Source: Amphiura filiformis (taxonomy: Eukaryota > Echinodermata > Ophiuroidea > Amphilepidida > Amphiuridae). Taken from it: a stretch of DNA of 64,000 nt. This document shows, piece by piece, positions 52,789 through 64,000 of the stretch; the first letter of the stretch is position 1; each line of letters starts with the position of its first letter. The stretch is from assembly GCF_039555335.1 (NCBI RefSeq), contig NC_092636.1, forward strand, positions 279,501 to 343,500, in the 5' to 3' direction. The position numbers were made by a program, and so were the translations under genes. The notes under the pieces were generated by a model. It searched no databases. It saw only the letters and a program-made list of their open reading frames with translations, and was not told the origin of the DNA.

Positions 52789-55475
52789 AAGATTCAGCTA
52801 GCAAAATTCCCCAAAATGGCATTTTGGGGGCGTTTCTAGATCTTAGTCTCATTATGATAGCAGCTTTTTTAATGGAACTGCTATCAAAATCCCTCTAAAA
52901 TTCCATGTGCGATTGTCTTATCACCATAAAAAATCATATATTTGGGTCAAGTGAAGCCCCTATGAAAAGAACGACCATGTTGATGCGATCATAATTACGA
53001 CCAAATTTGCGACCATAATTACGACCAAAATTGCGACCATAATTACGACCAAAATTTGATTGTATTTATCATCGTAATTTTGATCACATTTGGTACCCCA
53101 GCGATCATTATTTTGACCGTTATTAATGGTCGTAATTTTGATCGCGAATATGCGACCATATATGCAACCAACTTTTGATCGTTTTTTTGATCGCAAATAA
53201 TGATTGTAATTTTGTGTAATGCGACCATTAAAACGGTCGCATTATTACGATTGCTATTTCTGATCGCTGCATTTGATTGCTTCTATCGCGATCAATATTT
53301 TAATGATCGTAAAATTTCCCACTGCTGCGACTGAAAATGACTCACTAGTACGTACAAACCATGCATGCACCATTTAACCCTGAATTATTTTCATAAGTCC
53401 AAGAAAAGCATCAACAGTTATGAATGGTATATATGCTGGACAAGATATTCACTTAGGCCTAAATTAATCTTTAAAACAAAGTCATGTACATGTAGTATAA
53501 GCCTATAAAAATTAATATAACTAAACTGCATGAGTTACATGTAATATAACTGATTATAACTCAACATTATTATTAAAGTAAAAAGTTCTCGATTCTCGAA
53601 TCATATATGATGTGTGAGTAGTTGCAGAAGACAATGGAAGAGAATAATTTCCTGATCCAGGCCAGGTGCATGCAAAGAAAGGATTGCCAACCATCATCTG
53701 ATCATGACCATTCAATTCCATAAAAATACATATGCCCTTTAATAAGCTTACCTACATGTAACACTCATTTCATCATTCATGTCCATCTCATTTCACTATA
53801 CTACCTGCGCTGGCTGGATGCATATGGTCCTTATACATGTAGGCAGAGATCATATTTCTCACATTCTTTCTCATGAACTTTTTTTAAATCAAAAGATATA
53901 TCATATTATTTGTGATCTCTCATGCTCTGCAACTGCCATGACTGCATGCATCCAATTTTTTGAATATACCATGACCTTTGGCCATGTGAATTGTGATTGG
54001 CTGTATGGGGGCTACGGGCTTTGACCCTTGAGAAAATTTTTATTTCAAAATATTATTTGGTTGTATTTTTGGAGAAAAATGTAACAAATATTTATGCATA
54101 TATGATAATAAAATTATTAGTCACTTTTATTTTGTAAATTTTTTTTGAAAAATGAGTCAAAAATTAATAATTAAAATGAACCACAAAAGGTCATGGGCTA
54201 CTAGCTGTCACTAAGTTAATGCTGATAAAACAGAATGCAACATCAACAAATGAGTGCTGAAATGCTGTGCTGTATAAGATAATATGCAATGATTATTTGA
54301 GGACATTTATTTCTTAATTGTAAGTAGCTGCATGAAGCTGAAGGCTATAATAAGTTTGAATATCAAACTATAGTTGGTTTAAAAGACAATCTGCTGTTAT
54401 CCCGGCTGGTATGTAAGGTATATACTCATCATCATACTTAGTCATAACATATTGATATTACAATATGCAGTACCTTATATTCTGCTAGTAGTAGTAGTAC
54501 TATGTTTTACTGCTATACATGAATATCTCAGCTTAATAGCTCAATTAACTTGAAGTAGTTGCATGATATCTGCCTGTTTTAAATTCAATGTTTATTTTGC
54601 AATTCATATTTTATCACCATAAACTTTTACACAATTGTAATGTACACCTGTCGTAATAACATATAACGATGTAACGCTAAGGGTGCATGGCGAATTCATG
54701 CAGAACAAGTGGCCAAAGTGGCATCAACAAACATTTCAGGAATTATGTTCTATGCGTGGTATATCATATCTCTGTATTTAAACATTTGAAGTCAATTTTA
54801 TTGTAAAAGCAATTTTTACTGTGGAAATAAATTGATTATGAAATAAAATGGCAAAAAAAAGGAAAATTTCATCTAAATATAATATCTGGTCATTTTCATG
54901 ATTTTGATTGAGATTTATAGGTGTTCCTAATCTTATGAAAATTTTGTGATTGTAATTTTCAAATGATGAATTTGAGTAATTCTCAGATCATATAAGTATC
55001 ATGATTGCGACCATCTTGAATGATCGTAAAATTACAACCATCAAAATTGTGATCATAATGTACGATCAAATTTAGTTGGAATGAAAAAGCGATCCAAAAA
55101 ACGACCAAAATTTTGATTACAACCAAAAATACGATCAACTGTATTCACAATCAAAGCAATAATTACGACCAAATATATTTGGATTTAAAAAACGATCAAA
55201 TTTACGACCAATATTTGGATTACAACCAAAAATACGACCAACATTTTTGTTATGATCATTTCTACGACCATTCTCTATCAGTCCTATTATGGTCGTACGA
55301 TCATTGACGGTCAAAATTTTGGTCGCCGCGACCATTTTTTTGATCGTAACGATCAAGAATTTGATCGTTACGATCATGATTTGGTCGTTGTTTTTTCATA
55401 AGGGAGTATATAGAAAACATATTTATGTAGGTTTCCTTCTTCGGCCAGTTGTTTTAAATTTCTATGTAAATATGC
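52789..55475. repeat. Dispersed repeat copy A, split by a 2.4-kb insertion
   Basis: 52789-52956 (TTCATCAAAAAGATTCAGCT, CTAGATCTTAGTCTCAT, CCATGTGCGATTGTCTTATC, GGGTCAAGTGAAG) continues at 55405-55470 (TAGAAAACATATTTATGTAG, CGGCCAGTTGTTTTAAATTT). The same sequence is contiguous at 57265-57495 (copy B), which proves the insertion. Confidence 0.88.
52957..55404. mobile_element. 2.4-kb TIR element with dense ACGACCA/GATCGTAA motifs
   Basis: Ends CCCCTATGAAAAGAACGACC and GGTCGTTGTTTTTTCATAAG (GG) are inverted with a few mismatches. Both outer 300-400 bp (52970-53310, 55005-55390) are filled with degenerate units such as ATTACGACCAAAATT, TTTTGATCGTAA and GCGATCA in both orientations. The middle 1.7 kb is AT-rich, with no transposase frame. 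A 2-bp AG duplication is possible. Paralogous copy B at 57265 supplies the empty site (GTGAAGTATAGAAAACATAT). Confidence 0.85.
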
Positions 55476-56394
55476 ATTGACATTGTCGGCGAATTTGGCT
55501 GACTAGCAAATGTGTTAACTAAGGTTTGCCTGGCATACCTACATTATGAAATGAATTTTTGGCACCATTTGTCAAAACTATGTTTTCCCTAGTTAAATTA
55601 TTTACAACATCAACAATGTCCATCTGGTAAAAACATTTTGGTTTGGTTAAGTTCTCCTCTAGTCCACCCAGGTATCCCAAAGGTATAATTGAAATAATTG
55701 GATAGAGCAAGGGTCGAAAACCTGTATATTTTTAATGCTAAAATATTTAGATGGATTCATCTATTAAATAGTTCTCAAGGCTTTCTATAGTTTTTTGTTG
55801 TAATGTCAGTGATTGTCTCCGTGTATTGTCCTTGTACCTGCCAGATGAGTTGTCAAGCTGAATTTATACTCCATCGCTGAAACACCACATGGAAATCACC
55901 TGCACGTGGCTGTTAAGAACTGAGTGGGCATGCTGACTGGTCCAAGTAGTTTTTTTTAACCAATCAGGTTAGACGAACTTCGCTTTTCGTGGTCGGATTC
56001 TACATTACCCATGAAGGCCGTCGCGTTCATTGATTGGCTTCACAATCGCGATAAATGGTTAATATACAACCAATGAACCAATCACAAAACGGGTTATGCC
56101 GCCCGTTAGAAATTTTGCACACGGCACGCCCTGGTGCACTGCGGTGCCATGCTGCATCGCTTTTCTGTAAAAACAAGCGAGTGGTATAAATTTGGCGTAA
56201 CAGCTGTGATTTATGAAGCATGTCTGACGTTTCTCTGTGGAATTGTCGATTCTCAGCAATGGGATTCCATAAAATTGACAATATATGTAAGTTATTCTGC
56301 AGGATCGGTAATAATTAATAGATGTTTTATGTTATGAATACATGTAGTGCAAGTTGAAGTTAGTGAGTTTGTGGTTTCGTAAGTTAAGTACAAA

Positions 56395-56520
56395 GGTGTT
56401 CTCAGGAAGCTTAAAGTGACGGGACGTCCTTGAAGTACTTCGACTGCTTATCGGAGTTTGGCGAATAGCAGGACACATCACACGTGAAGTGTGATGCGTC
56501 CAGACAGGATATACATCCAC
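56395..56520. other. Hairpin CATCACACGTGAAGTGTGATG
   Basis: A short perfect hairpin (CATCACAC...GTGTGATG) lies at about 56476-56496 in otherwise unremarkable sequence. The stretch 55476-56687 shows no exon I can support. Confidence 0.4.
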
Positions 56521-56687
56521 GGTTAGACTTTTTCAAGCCTGCTACAGTGCATTTAAAATCAAATGTTGAACAGCTTTTTTAATACTTTTAATTATATTTT
56601 TTAGCGCATCCATGAACTTAATTTATCAAATGCATTAAATCAACCAACAATCCCGCTATCCGGGCCAAGATTTATACAAGAAAAATT

Positions 56688-56924
56688 CTCGGTAACAAAG
56701 TTCTTTGTATCTGATCCAATTATACACTTACTTGTGAACGTTTCAACAACCACTGTTGCCTTTGTCAACACTTGATGAGGAATGACTGCAGTTACTGACA
56801 ACCGACGCTAGAGGGATTTCCAGCAGTCATTCCTCATCAAGTGTTGACAAAGGCAACAGTGGTTGTTGAAACGTTCACAAGTAAGTGTATAATTGGATCA
56901 GATACAAAGAACTTTGTTACCGAG
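56688..56924. repeat. 237-bp perfect-arm palindrome with Penelope-terminus-like motifs
   Basis: About 102-bp arms (CTCGGTAACAAAGTTCTTTG... to ...CATTCCTCATCAAG) flank a spacer of about 33 bp. Each arm contains GGCAACAGTGGTTGTTGAAACGTT in split form: a stem (GGCAAC/GTTGTT) followed by GAAACGTT, the same layout as the GAAACGTC motif of the Penelope copies at 33677 and 38865. It is probably a remnant of an inverted Penelope terminus. The core CTGANGA is degraded. Confidence 0.65.
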
Positions 56925-57264
56925 TTTACTCTACCGATCCTGATGAATTTGTTCAATCAAGAAAAATTCTGTTTCAATCACGTAAATTAACCTAAATTTC
57001 GCGCATACACGTAAGACTTGGCGATAGTCTATTCAGATATCGTTGTCAAGCTCGAGGTGATTGACCCCCAATGATTGACAGTTGGGAATGCGTACTGTAC
57101 GCGATGCTGAACGCGTAGTCATGGTAGCCGGGTGCTAAAACCTCAAATGGCGACTTCCATGCGTATACCGGGGGACCAAACCAAAACAACAGCAGGAATC
57201 GTGTGTTAAATCGACATAGAAAAGTACAGGAGGGATCAGCGAAATTTACTGTCAGCCCTCTGCT

Positions 57265-57870
57265 TTCATCAAAAAGATTCAGCTAGCAAAATTCCCCAAA
57301 ACAGCATTTCGGTGGTGTTTCTAGATCTTAGTCTCATGATGATAGCAGCTTTTTTTAATGGAACTGCTATCAAAATCCCTCTAAAATTCCATGTGCGATT
57401 GTCTTATCACCATACAAATGTAAAAAATCATATATTTGGGTCAAGTGAAGTATAGAAAACATATTTATGTAGGTTTCCTTGACCGGCCAGTTCTTTTAAG
57501 GGGGTACTACACCCCAGGCCAATTTTTTGCCTATTTTTGCATTTTTCTCAAAAATTATAGCGCATTGGTGACAGGTAAGATATGTATATTATAGGGGCAA
57601 GAACTACAACTACTGCACTGAAAATTCAGCAACTCAAGGCAAGTAGTTATTGATTTATTGATCAAATATTGGTTTTCCCTCATTTTTGACTGTAACTCCA
57701 CAAGTGCTGTCTGTGCTGAAATTAAATTTCCAGTGCAGTAGTTGTAGTCCTTGCCCCTATAATATACATCTTACTTGTCACCAATGTGCTATAATTTTTG
57801 AGAAAAATGCAAAATTAGGCACAAAATTGGGCAGGGGTGTAGTTCCCCCTTAAATTTCTATGTAAATAGT
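57265..57870. repeat. Dispersed repeat copy B, split by a TTAA MITE
   Basis: Same repeat as copy A (52789-55475) without the 2.4-kb element, but interrupted by the TTAA MITE at 57500-57849. After that AATTTCTATGTAAATA resumes. Confidence 0.88.
57500..57849. mobile_element. TTAA-flanked palindromic MITE (350 bp)
   Basis: GGGGGTACTACACCCC and GGGGTGTAGTTCCCCC ends sit between TTAA duplications (57496-57499, 57850-57853). Most of the element is an imperfect palindrome (ACTGCACTGAAAATTCAGC..., CAGTGCAGTAGTTGTAGTCC, CCTATAATATACAT). Copy A at 55440-55465 (CCAGTTGTTTTAAATTTCTA) is the empty site. Confidence 0.92.
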
Positions 57871-58099
57871 GGTGGGTTAAGGAATCCTGGTGTTCAAATT
57901 TCTTAGGGAACCGGCTTATTTGATGCAGTATGATCTCCTGAGCATTTTGACACCATTTTCATCCAAATCGCCAAAAATGAGTTGGTGCCGCCAAAACAAG
58001 TATTTGGACAGGGGGTCTGTGAGGGTCTGAAAATCAATATTTTTGACAATAATCATTATTATATGCCTAATTATGTTAAAGTTGGTGCTGATTTGTATG

Positions 58100-58628
58100 T
58101 ACCGATGACTGGCCAGTATAGTCCCACCCCAACATTTTTCAAAATTGGGGGTGGGACTATACTCGAATTTAAAAAAATTTTTTTTTTTTTTTTTAAAGTT
58201 TTTTATTTTTTCTGTTTTGTAGTGTCCCTAGACCTAGACCTAAATGCTAGGATCGTTCATGGTTGACCTAAAAAAAAAATTTAAAAAAATTCAAGATATT
58301 TTGTATTTTTAATATGAAAATTGATAATTTGTATTCATGTCATAGTCTATTAATGATTTCAAAATGCATTGCATTTGAATGCATTTTGAAATCATTAATA
58401 GATTATGACAAGAATACCAAGTATCAATTTTCATATTAAAAATACAAAACATCTTGAAATTTTTTATTTTTTTTTAGGTCAACCATGAATGATCCTAGCA
58501 TTTAGGTCTAGGTCCTGGGACACTCCAAAGCCGAAAAAATAAATAACTTACAAACAAACAAACAAACAAACAAAATTTTGGGGTGGGACTTTACTCGAAG
58601 GTGGGACTATACTCGCGTCAGTACGGTA
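58100..58628. mobile_element. 530-bp palindromic element (GTATAGTCCCACC ends)
   Basis: TACCGATGACTGGCCAGTAT...AGTCCCACC at the left pairs with GGTGGGACT...ATACTCGCGTCAGTACGGTA at the right, and almost the whole interior is self-complementary. Examples are GACCTAGACCTAAATGCTAG / CATTTAGGTCTAGGTC and ATTTCAAAATGCATT around the centre near 58370. (AAAC)n near 58550 and T-runs near 58170 are the main unpaired parts. Related fragment at 17066-17160. Confidence 0.82.
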
Positions 58629-58879
58629 ATTGATGTCTAGAATTCCATTTATGAAAGTTGCATAAAAATTGGAGTTGTCGTTTTCTTAAAATGGCTGTTT
58701 TACGTCCAAATATGGATGTAAGGGCGCTTTGCATAAAGATACGGCTAAAATTAAAGCAACGATCGTCAGCGGTAAAACTGACCGAGAATAGGTGTGTGAC
58801 CAAGAATAGGCGTATTGACCCTATTGTTTTTGAAACACTTCAAGTTCAACATCTTTGGAAATAAGTGTTCAATTTTCAG

Positions 58880-58918
58880 TTTTTGCATGAAAAGCATTGC
58901 AAATGCTTTTCATGCAAA
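58880..58918. repeat. Perfect 38-base palindrome
   Basis: TTTTGCATGAAAAGCATT is followed directly by its complement AATGCTTTTCATGCAAAA across a short GCA centre. Confidence 0.8.
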
Positions 58919-59200
58919 AAAATGAAAATTGAATATGCCTGACTTCATACTGATTTTGCTTGATCACCCCACATCACATATTGGAAACTATTACCCCCAT
59001 ATCCGTCAGGAGTATCTCCATTTATTTGTAAACCAGAATTGGATTTAACTTCAGCTTATCCAATAAAATACGGACCCAAAGGGTACCGTTATAATACATC
59101 AAACTTGGCTTAACTTTTCAAGAGAAAACTTCTCAAGAGAAGTTTACATACATTTATTGAGTCAATCCTTTAATATAAATTCCTTAGAAAAGTGCATGTA

Positions 59201-61151
59201 CCCTTACCTAAAAAACTAGCATTCCCCTAGCACTCACTAGGCATTCCATTGAATGGTAAAGAACCGGTAATGAATGCCTCCAATACTATAATATTGAGTT
59301 AATAGGCGGTTGTTAGCACTCAACCGCCTGTTTGCTAGCCCTCAACCGCTTATAGCGGTTCGTAAGTGGTTCATAAGCCCTCCTCAGAGGCGAAATATGT
59401 AAATGAGCTAAGCACTCGAACCACTAAGGAGGCATTCGAACCACCAAGGAGGCATTCAAACCGCCTAGCATTTAAACCACCTAGGAAGCATTCGAACTGC
59501 TTGGGAAGCATTCCAACCGCCTAGGAAGCATTCCAACCGCTAGGAAGCATTCCAACCGCTAGGAAGCATACCAACCGCCTCGGAAGCATTCCAACCGCCT
59601 ACAGGTTAGCACTCGAACCACTTATTTAGCCCTCAACCGCTACTAGTGGTTCGTAAGTGGTTCATAAGCCCTCCTCAGAGGCGAAATATGTAAATGAGCT
59701 AGGCCTCGAACCACTTAGTGGCATTCCAACCGCCTATGAAGCACTCCAACCGCCAATGAAATTTCCAATCGCCTCAGAAGCATTCCAACTGCCTATAGGC
59801 ATTCCAACCGCTTATAGGTATTCCAACCACTTACAGGTGAAGCACTTGAACCACTGTATTATTATATAGCTATGCTGGCTAAGCAATTATACGAGAGTGA
59901 CGAATAGGAATATACTGCACTGCAGAAAATCGCATATGGTAATTAAGCCCAGAATATACTCCATTTTTTATCCATTGTGACAGACGCAGAGGCATTTTAG
60001 TTCAGCGTATGTCTTTGTCGAGTCTATGATATTTTTAGTGTAGACACTACCGGAGATGTGACTCCAAGTTCTTCTGGTTGAACGATATAATTGTCAAATC
60101 AGCTTAGAATTCAGTATTGTTTATCTTTTTATTCTTTGATGTAATTCTCCAAATTGACTCCTGGAAAAAAATTAAATAACAATCAACAACTGTGGAGGTC
60201 CAAACTATTCCCTTCATAATAAATGAAGTGAAAAAAAGACAATTCCCCTAATTTTGCGCCATATGAGTGCTTTTTTTAGTGGATTTGTGCGTGGTATAAA
60301 TGTACACTATTATTATTAATGTTTTAATAATGCCCCAATATGCTAACTAGCTCCTCCTTCCTAACACTAGACCATTCCATATTTCAAGAAACTGCCTACA
60401 TAAAAACCTATATTCAAAGTTACATCTATATTTAAGCTTACCTTACACCATCCATATTGTGGCATATTATTGCACACAAAGATAACTATACATGGATCCC
60501 ATACATGTATGATGTTGTCCACATAATATGCATTGTCATGTAACATCCCAAATGTAAAGAGTGAAAAATAAGGCCTATAATAAAGCTGGAAACATGAAAG
60601 GATTAAGATTCAATCATCTCTGCATTCACACCAGTTCAAAATGGCAGTTAGAAATATATTCCCATCATGCACCTGTTTGACCCTTGGGTCAACCACTAAG
60701 AATGCTAGTCAAGGCTATTAGCAGAATGCCTAATTGAATGGAATGCCTATTACTTATACATTTTTTAACCGAATGCCTAATACTTAGACATTTTTCAGTG
60801 GAATGCCTATTACTTAAGAATTTTTTTAACCGAATGCCTAATACTTAGAAATTTTTCAGTGGAATGCTTATTACTTAAGAATTTTTTTAACCGAATGCCT
60901 ATGACTTATCCGAATGCCACTGAGTGCCTATAGGAATGCCTAAGTTAATAGTATTGAGCTTTAACGAGGGCTTAATGAGTAAATAGGCATTCGGTAGCAT
61001 TCTTGTGAGGCATTCGAATGCCTGTGAACCAGCTCTATAGGCATTCATTAGCTGCTGAGTGCTAGTGACCACCTAGTACCGCTATCCTTGGCACTCGAGG
61101 GCTTGGCGAATGCCTACAGAATGCCAAATAGGCATTCATGTTTGGTAAGGG
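59201..61151. mobile_element. TA-flanked element built of GCATTC / GAATGCC repeats
   Basis: CCCTTACC at the left and GGTAAGGG at the right are each bounded by TA (59199-59200, 61152-61153). The left half repeats GCATTCCAACCGCCTAGGAA-type units (about 19-20 bp). The right half repeats GAATGCCTATTACTT / ACCGAATGCCTAATACTT units, that is, the same hexamer inverted. A 72-bp segment (CTCAACCGCT...GTAAATGAGCTA) is duplicated at 59339 and 59633. No transposase. The TIR itself is short, so the ends are less certain than the repeat structure. Confidence 0.65.
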
Positions 61152-61429
61152 TATACATTAATCCTACTTTCCTGAAGCCAGAATTATTCAGGAAAGTAAT
61201 CTGATATTTGACATATTTCGCTCAACTTCTCATGCACTATTTCTCAAATTTATTAGTTACTTAATTATTACTATTTGTAAACACTTATGCAATGACCTAT
61301 GGTGATCCAATTATTTTCATATAATTGGATTCAAGATTAAATTTGTGGCCCTGTCCCTTTTTTACCGCCACAATTTTCGACCTGGATAGTCTTTACTTTC
61401 CCCGTAAATACAGAGTCTGTTCCCATCTA

Positions 61430-62260
61430 CACACAGTGTCGGCCCACCCGTAAGATACGGGGCCCTCCCGGGAATTTCCTGAGCCAATTCTTAAATTACT
61501 CACCCATAAGATACGGTAATTTCCCGAGCCCATGCCTATACACTACTTACCCGTAAAGTACGGAGCCTCTCCGGAACAAAGTGTGGCCCAACGTCTCACA
61601 GAGAAGTTAACCCAACTTAATTCCTTGTAATTGTATAAGATACGGACCCTCCAGGGAATTTTTTCGGGCCCTTTTGCACACACACAAGTGTGGCCCAATC
61701 TTATCTTATCATAGAGAAGTTAACCAAATTAATTCCTTGTAAGATACATAAATGAATGCAATGAAGAATGAATGAATGAATGAAAATGAATGAATTGAAT
61801 ACGGGGCCAACTTCTCAGAGAGAAGTTAACCCAAGTTAATTCCTTGTACAATACATAAATGCATGAAAGAAATGAATGAATGAAAATGAATTAATGAATA
61901 TGGGGCCTCCAGGAATTTCCCCAAGCCCTTTTGCACACACAAGTGTGGCCCCACTTCTTGTCTCGCAAAGAAGTTAACCAAGCCCCCCTTAAGGTACCGG
62001 GCCCTCCAGGGAATTTCCTCAGCCCTTTAGCACACATGCAAGTGTGGCCCAACCTCACTTTTCGCAGAAGTTAACCCAACTTAATTCCTCATAAGATACG
62101 GGGCCCTCCCGAAATTTCCCTGGCTCTTTTAGCACACACAAGTGTAGCCCAACTTCTCTTCTTGCAGAGAAGTTAACCCAAATTAATTTCTTGTAAGATA
62201 CGGGGCCCTCCAGGGTATTCTAAAGCCCTTTCCACACTCGCCATGTGTGGCCCAACTTTA
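61430..62260 (+). repeat. Degenerate tandem satellite, unit about 110-130 bp
   Basis: About seven imperfect units each contain GTGTGGCCCAACTTCTC, AGAGAAGTTAACCCAA, TTAATTCCTTGTAAGATACG, GGGCCCTCCAGGGAATTTCC and GAGCCCTTTTGCACACACA. Local GAATGAATGAAT expansions occur at 61750-61790 and 61870-61900. A lone diverged piece lies near 63470-63490 (AACCTCTCCAAGAGAAGTTA). Confidence 0.8.
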
Positions 62261-62469
62261 AAAAAAAAAAAAAAAATTAACAGCAATGTATTAAGTTACT
62301 ATTAACTGTCAAGCTACAGAACCCTTTAATGGGAGAGAACATGGACCTTTTCGAGCATCTTTATTTCTGACTTGTATGTCAAAAGTATATAAAACTATAC
62401 ATTTTTGGAAAGGAAATGAGTCAAGGAATCCCATGGTGATGTCAGATTTGTTCAAAAATCTTGAGTTTT

Positions 62470-62870
62470 TGAAAAAATCACAAAAGTTCACTTTTTACCC
62501 CAATTTTTTGTGACAACTTAGAAAAAAAATCCGTTCGAGTAAAAAAAAATTCAGTTAGCTTTTCATAAAGAAGAGACATGAACTTAGGGAAGGTTTTTTA
62601 TTTTTTTTTTTAATTTGTCTCTTTTTTCAAATATTGAAAAAACATGTGAAAAAAGCAATTTTGTCACTCTAAAAAATTGCACATAATGGTGTATATTTTT
62701 GTTTAAAACAAATATTTTGAAAAAATGAGAAAACCTTCCCTAGGCTTTGATGAATTGATGTACTCTAAACGATAGTGCAAAAAGTTTACCTTTTGCTTGC
62801 ATATTTTTCGAATTATCTTGTCACAAAAATCGTGCAATATTGTCAAAAGTGAACTCTGAGAAATCGACGT
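62470..62870. repeat. Weak inverted repeat, AT-rich
   Basis: TCACAAAAGTTCACTTTT near 62478 and CAAAAGTGAACTCTGAG near 62845, plus AACTTAGGGAAGGTTTT near 62581 and AAAACCTTCCCTAGG near 62731, are inverted pairs. This suggests an old foldback element. The remainder to 64000 contains no exon I can support. Confidence 0.45.
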
Positions 62871-64000
62871 TTTAGTAAAAAAATGTCAAAATTATGCACA
62901 AAATGTCCTTATATTTTAAAACGGTACGACTGTCACGCTTGTAAAATCTGTACCTGGTGCATGGTCTAAATATGCATCTTTTTGCACCAATAAATCTACA
63001 ATGTCTGCTTTCAGTGCGCCAAAATTTAAAATAATTAAAAAATTTAAGTGGCATTTTGACTGCAAACTTTTGTTTTGTTTACACCACATTTGCTGGCGTG
63101 AGCAACATACCGAATGCACCGTTACTGCGTTGGACATACGCGCAGAGAGTTATGCCACAATCACTGGGAAGCAAATCGCAGCAGAATCACAATATTTTGC
63201 ATTCACGCATTTCTGACTTATTATTTCCGCCAATTTACTAAGCTGTCTTGAGCCATGTGACTTTTTAGAGTTGAAAAGAGTGAAACAAATCAAGCAAAAA
63301 TACGAGTAAATATTAGCAAGTTGTATTTTATCAGTTTCAAGTGAAAGAATACATGTTAATGTTGACAACTATCAAGAAATCTCAAATTTGGGTGTGAACG
63401 AATGTGTCTTCCATTACTCTGGCCTTAAAGGGATTTCCTGAACACCTAGATCTGTATAACCAAATATGGCCTAACCTCTCCAAGAGAAGTTAAAATGTCC
63501 ACTTATTGAATCCGCTCCCTTGGTCAGCTTAACCGCCCTCTTCCTGGTAATTTGTCCATGCCCAGAAGCTACCATTAAAATGCAGACTGCAATACCCTTT
63601 AGGTCTATACCTCTATACCCCGTACGACATGGAAGCCTTCCCATCCAACTACTGCTCCCAAGTGACTGTCCACAAAGGTATTGAATACTGGGATATAACC
63701 TAAATTTTTGGGTGTGGTGGGTGGGAAAATTTTCTTCACATTGGAGACCCAACCTTACTCCTTCCATGACAGATAGCAAATGTGCCTAATCCCTGACCAA
63801 CTGGCAGTGTTAGAAGGTTATTGAACACTTCCCATTGGCCACTTCAAACAATAGACCTTAAACCTCATTGGCCCTTGCATAAAGCCATTACTAGGCAACC
63901 AATCAATAAATCAATCATATTGATTTGCCCAAGCACAAGCTTTGGACCAGGATTAGTCTCTTTCACAGGAGGTAAATCTGTTTATTGTATAGATACAATA

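Noticed and set aside
63471..63779. 102-codon frame on -
   Set aside because: No domain, no repeat conservation and no splice context. Length is within chance expectation for this region.

Overview
This is eukaryotic nuclear DNA from a repeat-rich animal genome. Two host genes have short exons with GT-AG (once GC-AG) introns, and about half of the window can be assigned to transposable elements. APE-type LINEs with 2A-like motifs, a GIY-YIG Penelope element, tRNA-derived SINEs and many TIR elements suggest a marine invertebrate, probably a deuterostome such as an ambulacrarian. That placement is inference and no marker in the window proves it.

Host genes. (1) The last three coding exons of a cationic amino-acid transporter (SLC7/CAT family) lie on + at 201-4272; the gene starts upstream of the window. 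(2) A complete SZRD1 (SUZ RNA-binding domain) gene is on - with five coding exons between 43327 and 16636. They join in phase into about 170 residues, and intron 1 is about 24 kb. (3) Head to head with SZRD1, 114 bp between start codons, a + strand first exon (43442-43553) opens an unrecognised gene whose later exons I could not find. The gap is a probable bidirectional promoter.

Layout. 1-4.3 kb: transporter 3' end with MITEs in its introns. 4.3-16.6 kb: intergenic, with a SINE, a decayed PHD-finger/2A LINE (8.8-12.5 kb) and several TIR elements. 16.6-43.3 kb: SZRD1. Its first intron holds a second 2A-bearing LINE (20.3-23.8 kb), a minus-strand LINE that lost its RT core (26.5-28.6 kb), a 5'-truncated LINE (29.4-30.1 kb), a GC-rich TIR element, and a 1.1-kb tandem array (31.3-43.1 kb) invaded by at least four DNA transposons. 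One of these is a hAT-type element (32752-39725, 15-bp TIR, 8-bp TSD) that carries a Penelope-like retroelement arranged as a nearly perfect 2.65-kb inverted repeat. 43.3-64 kb: no further supported exon. It holds an 8.5-kb long-inverted-repeat element, palindromic MITEs, a 2.4-kb element full of ACGACCA/GATCGTAA motifs, a TA-flanked element built from GCATTC/GAATGCC repeats, and a degenerate tandem satellite.

Most transposon calls rest on inverted termini plus target duplications. In several cases an uninterrupted copy of the target elsewhere in the window confirms the insertion. No intact LINE or transposase gene is present. The one long intact mobile-element frame is the Penelope RT/GIY-YIG ORF (34535-36565), which has lost its extreme N-terminus.
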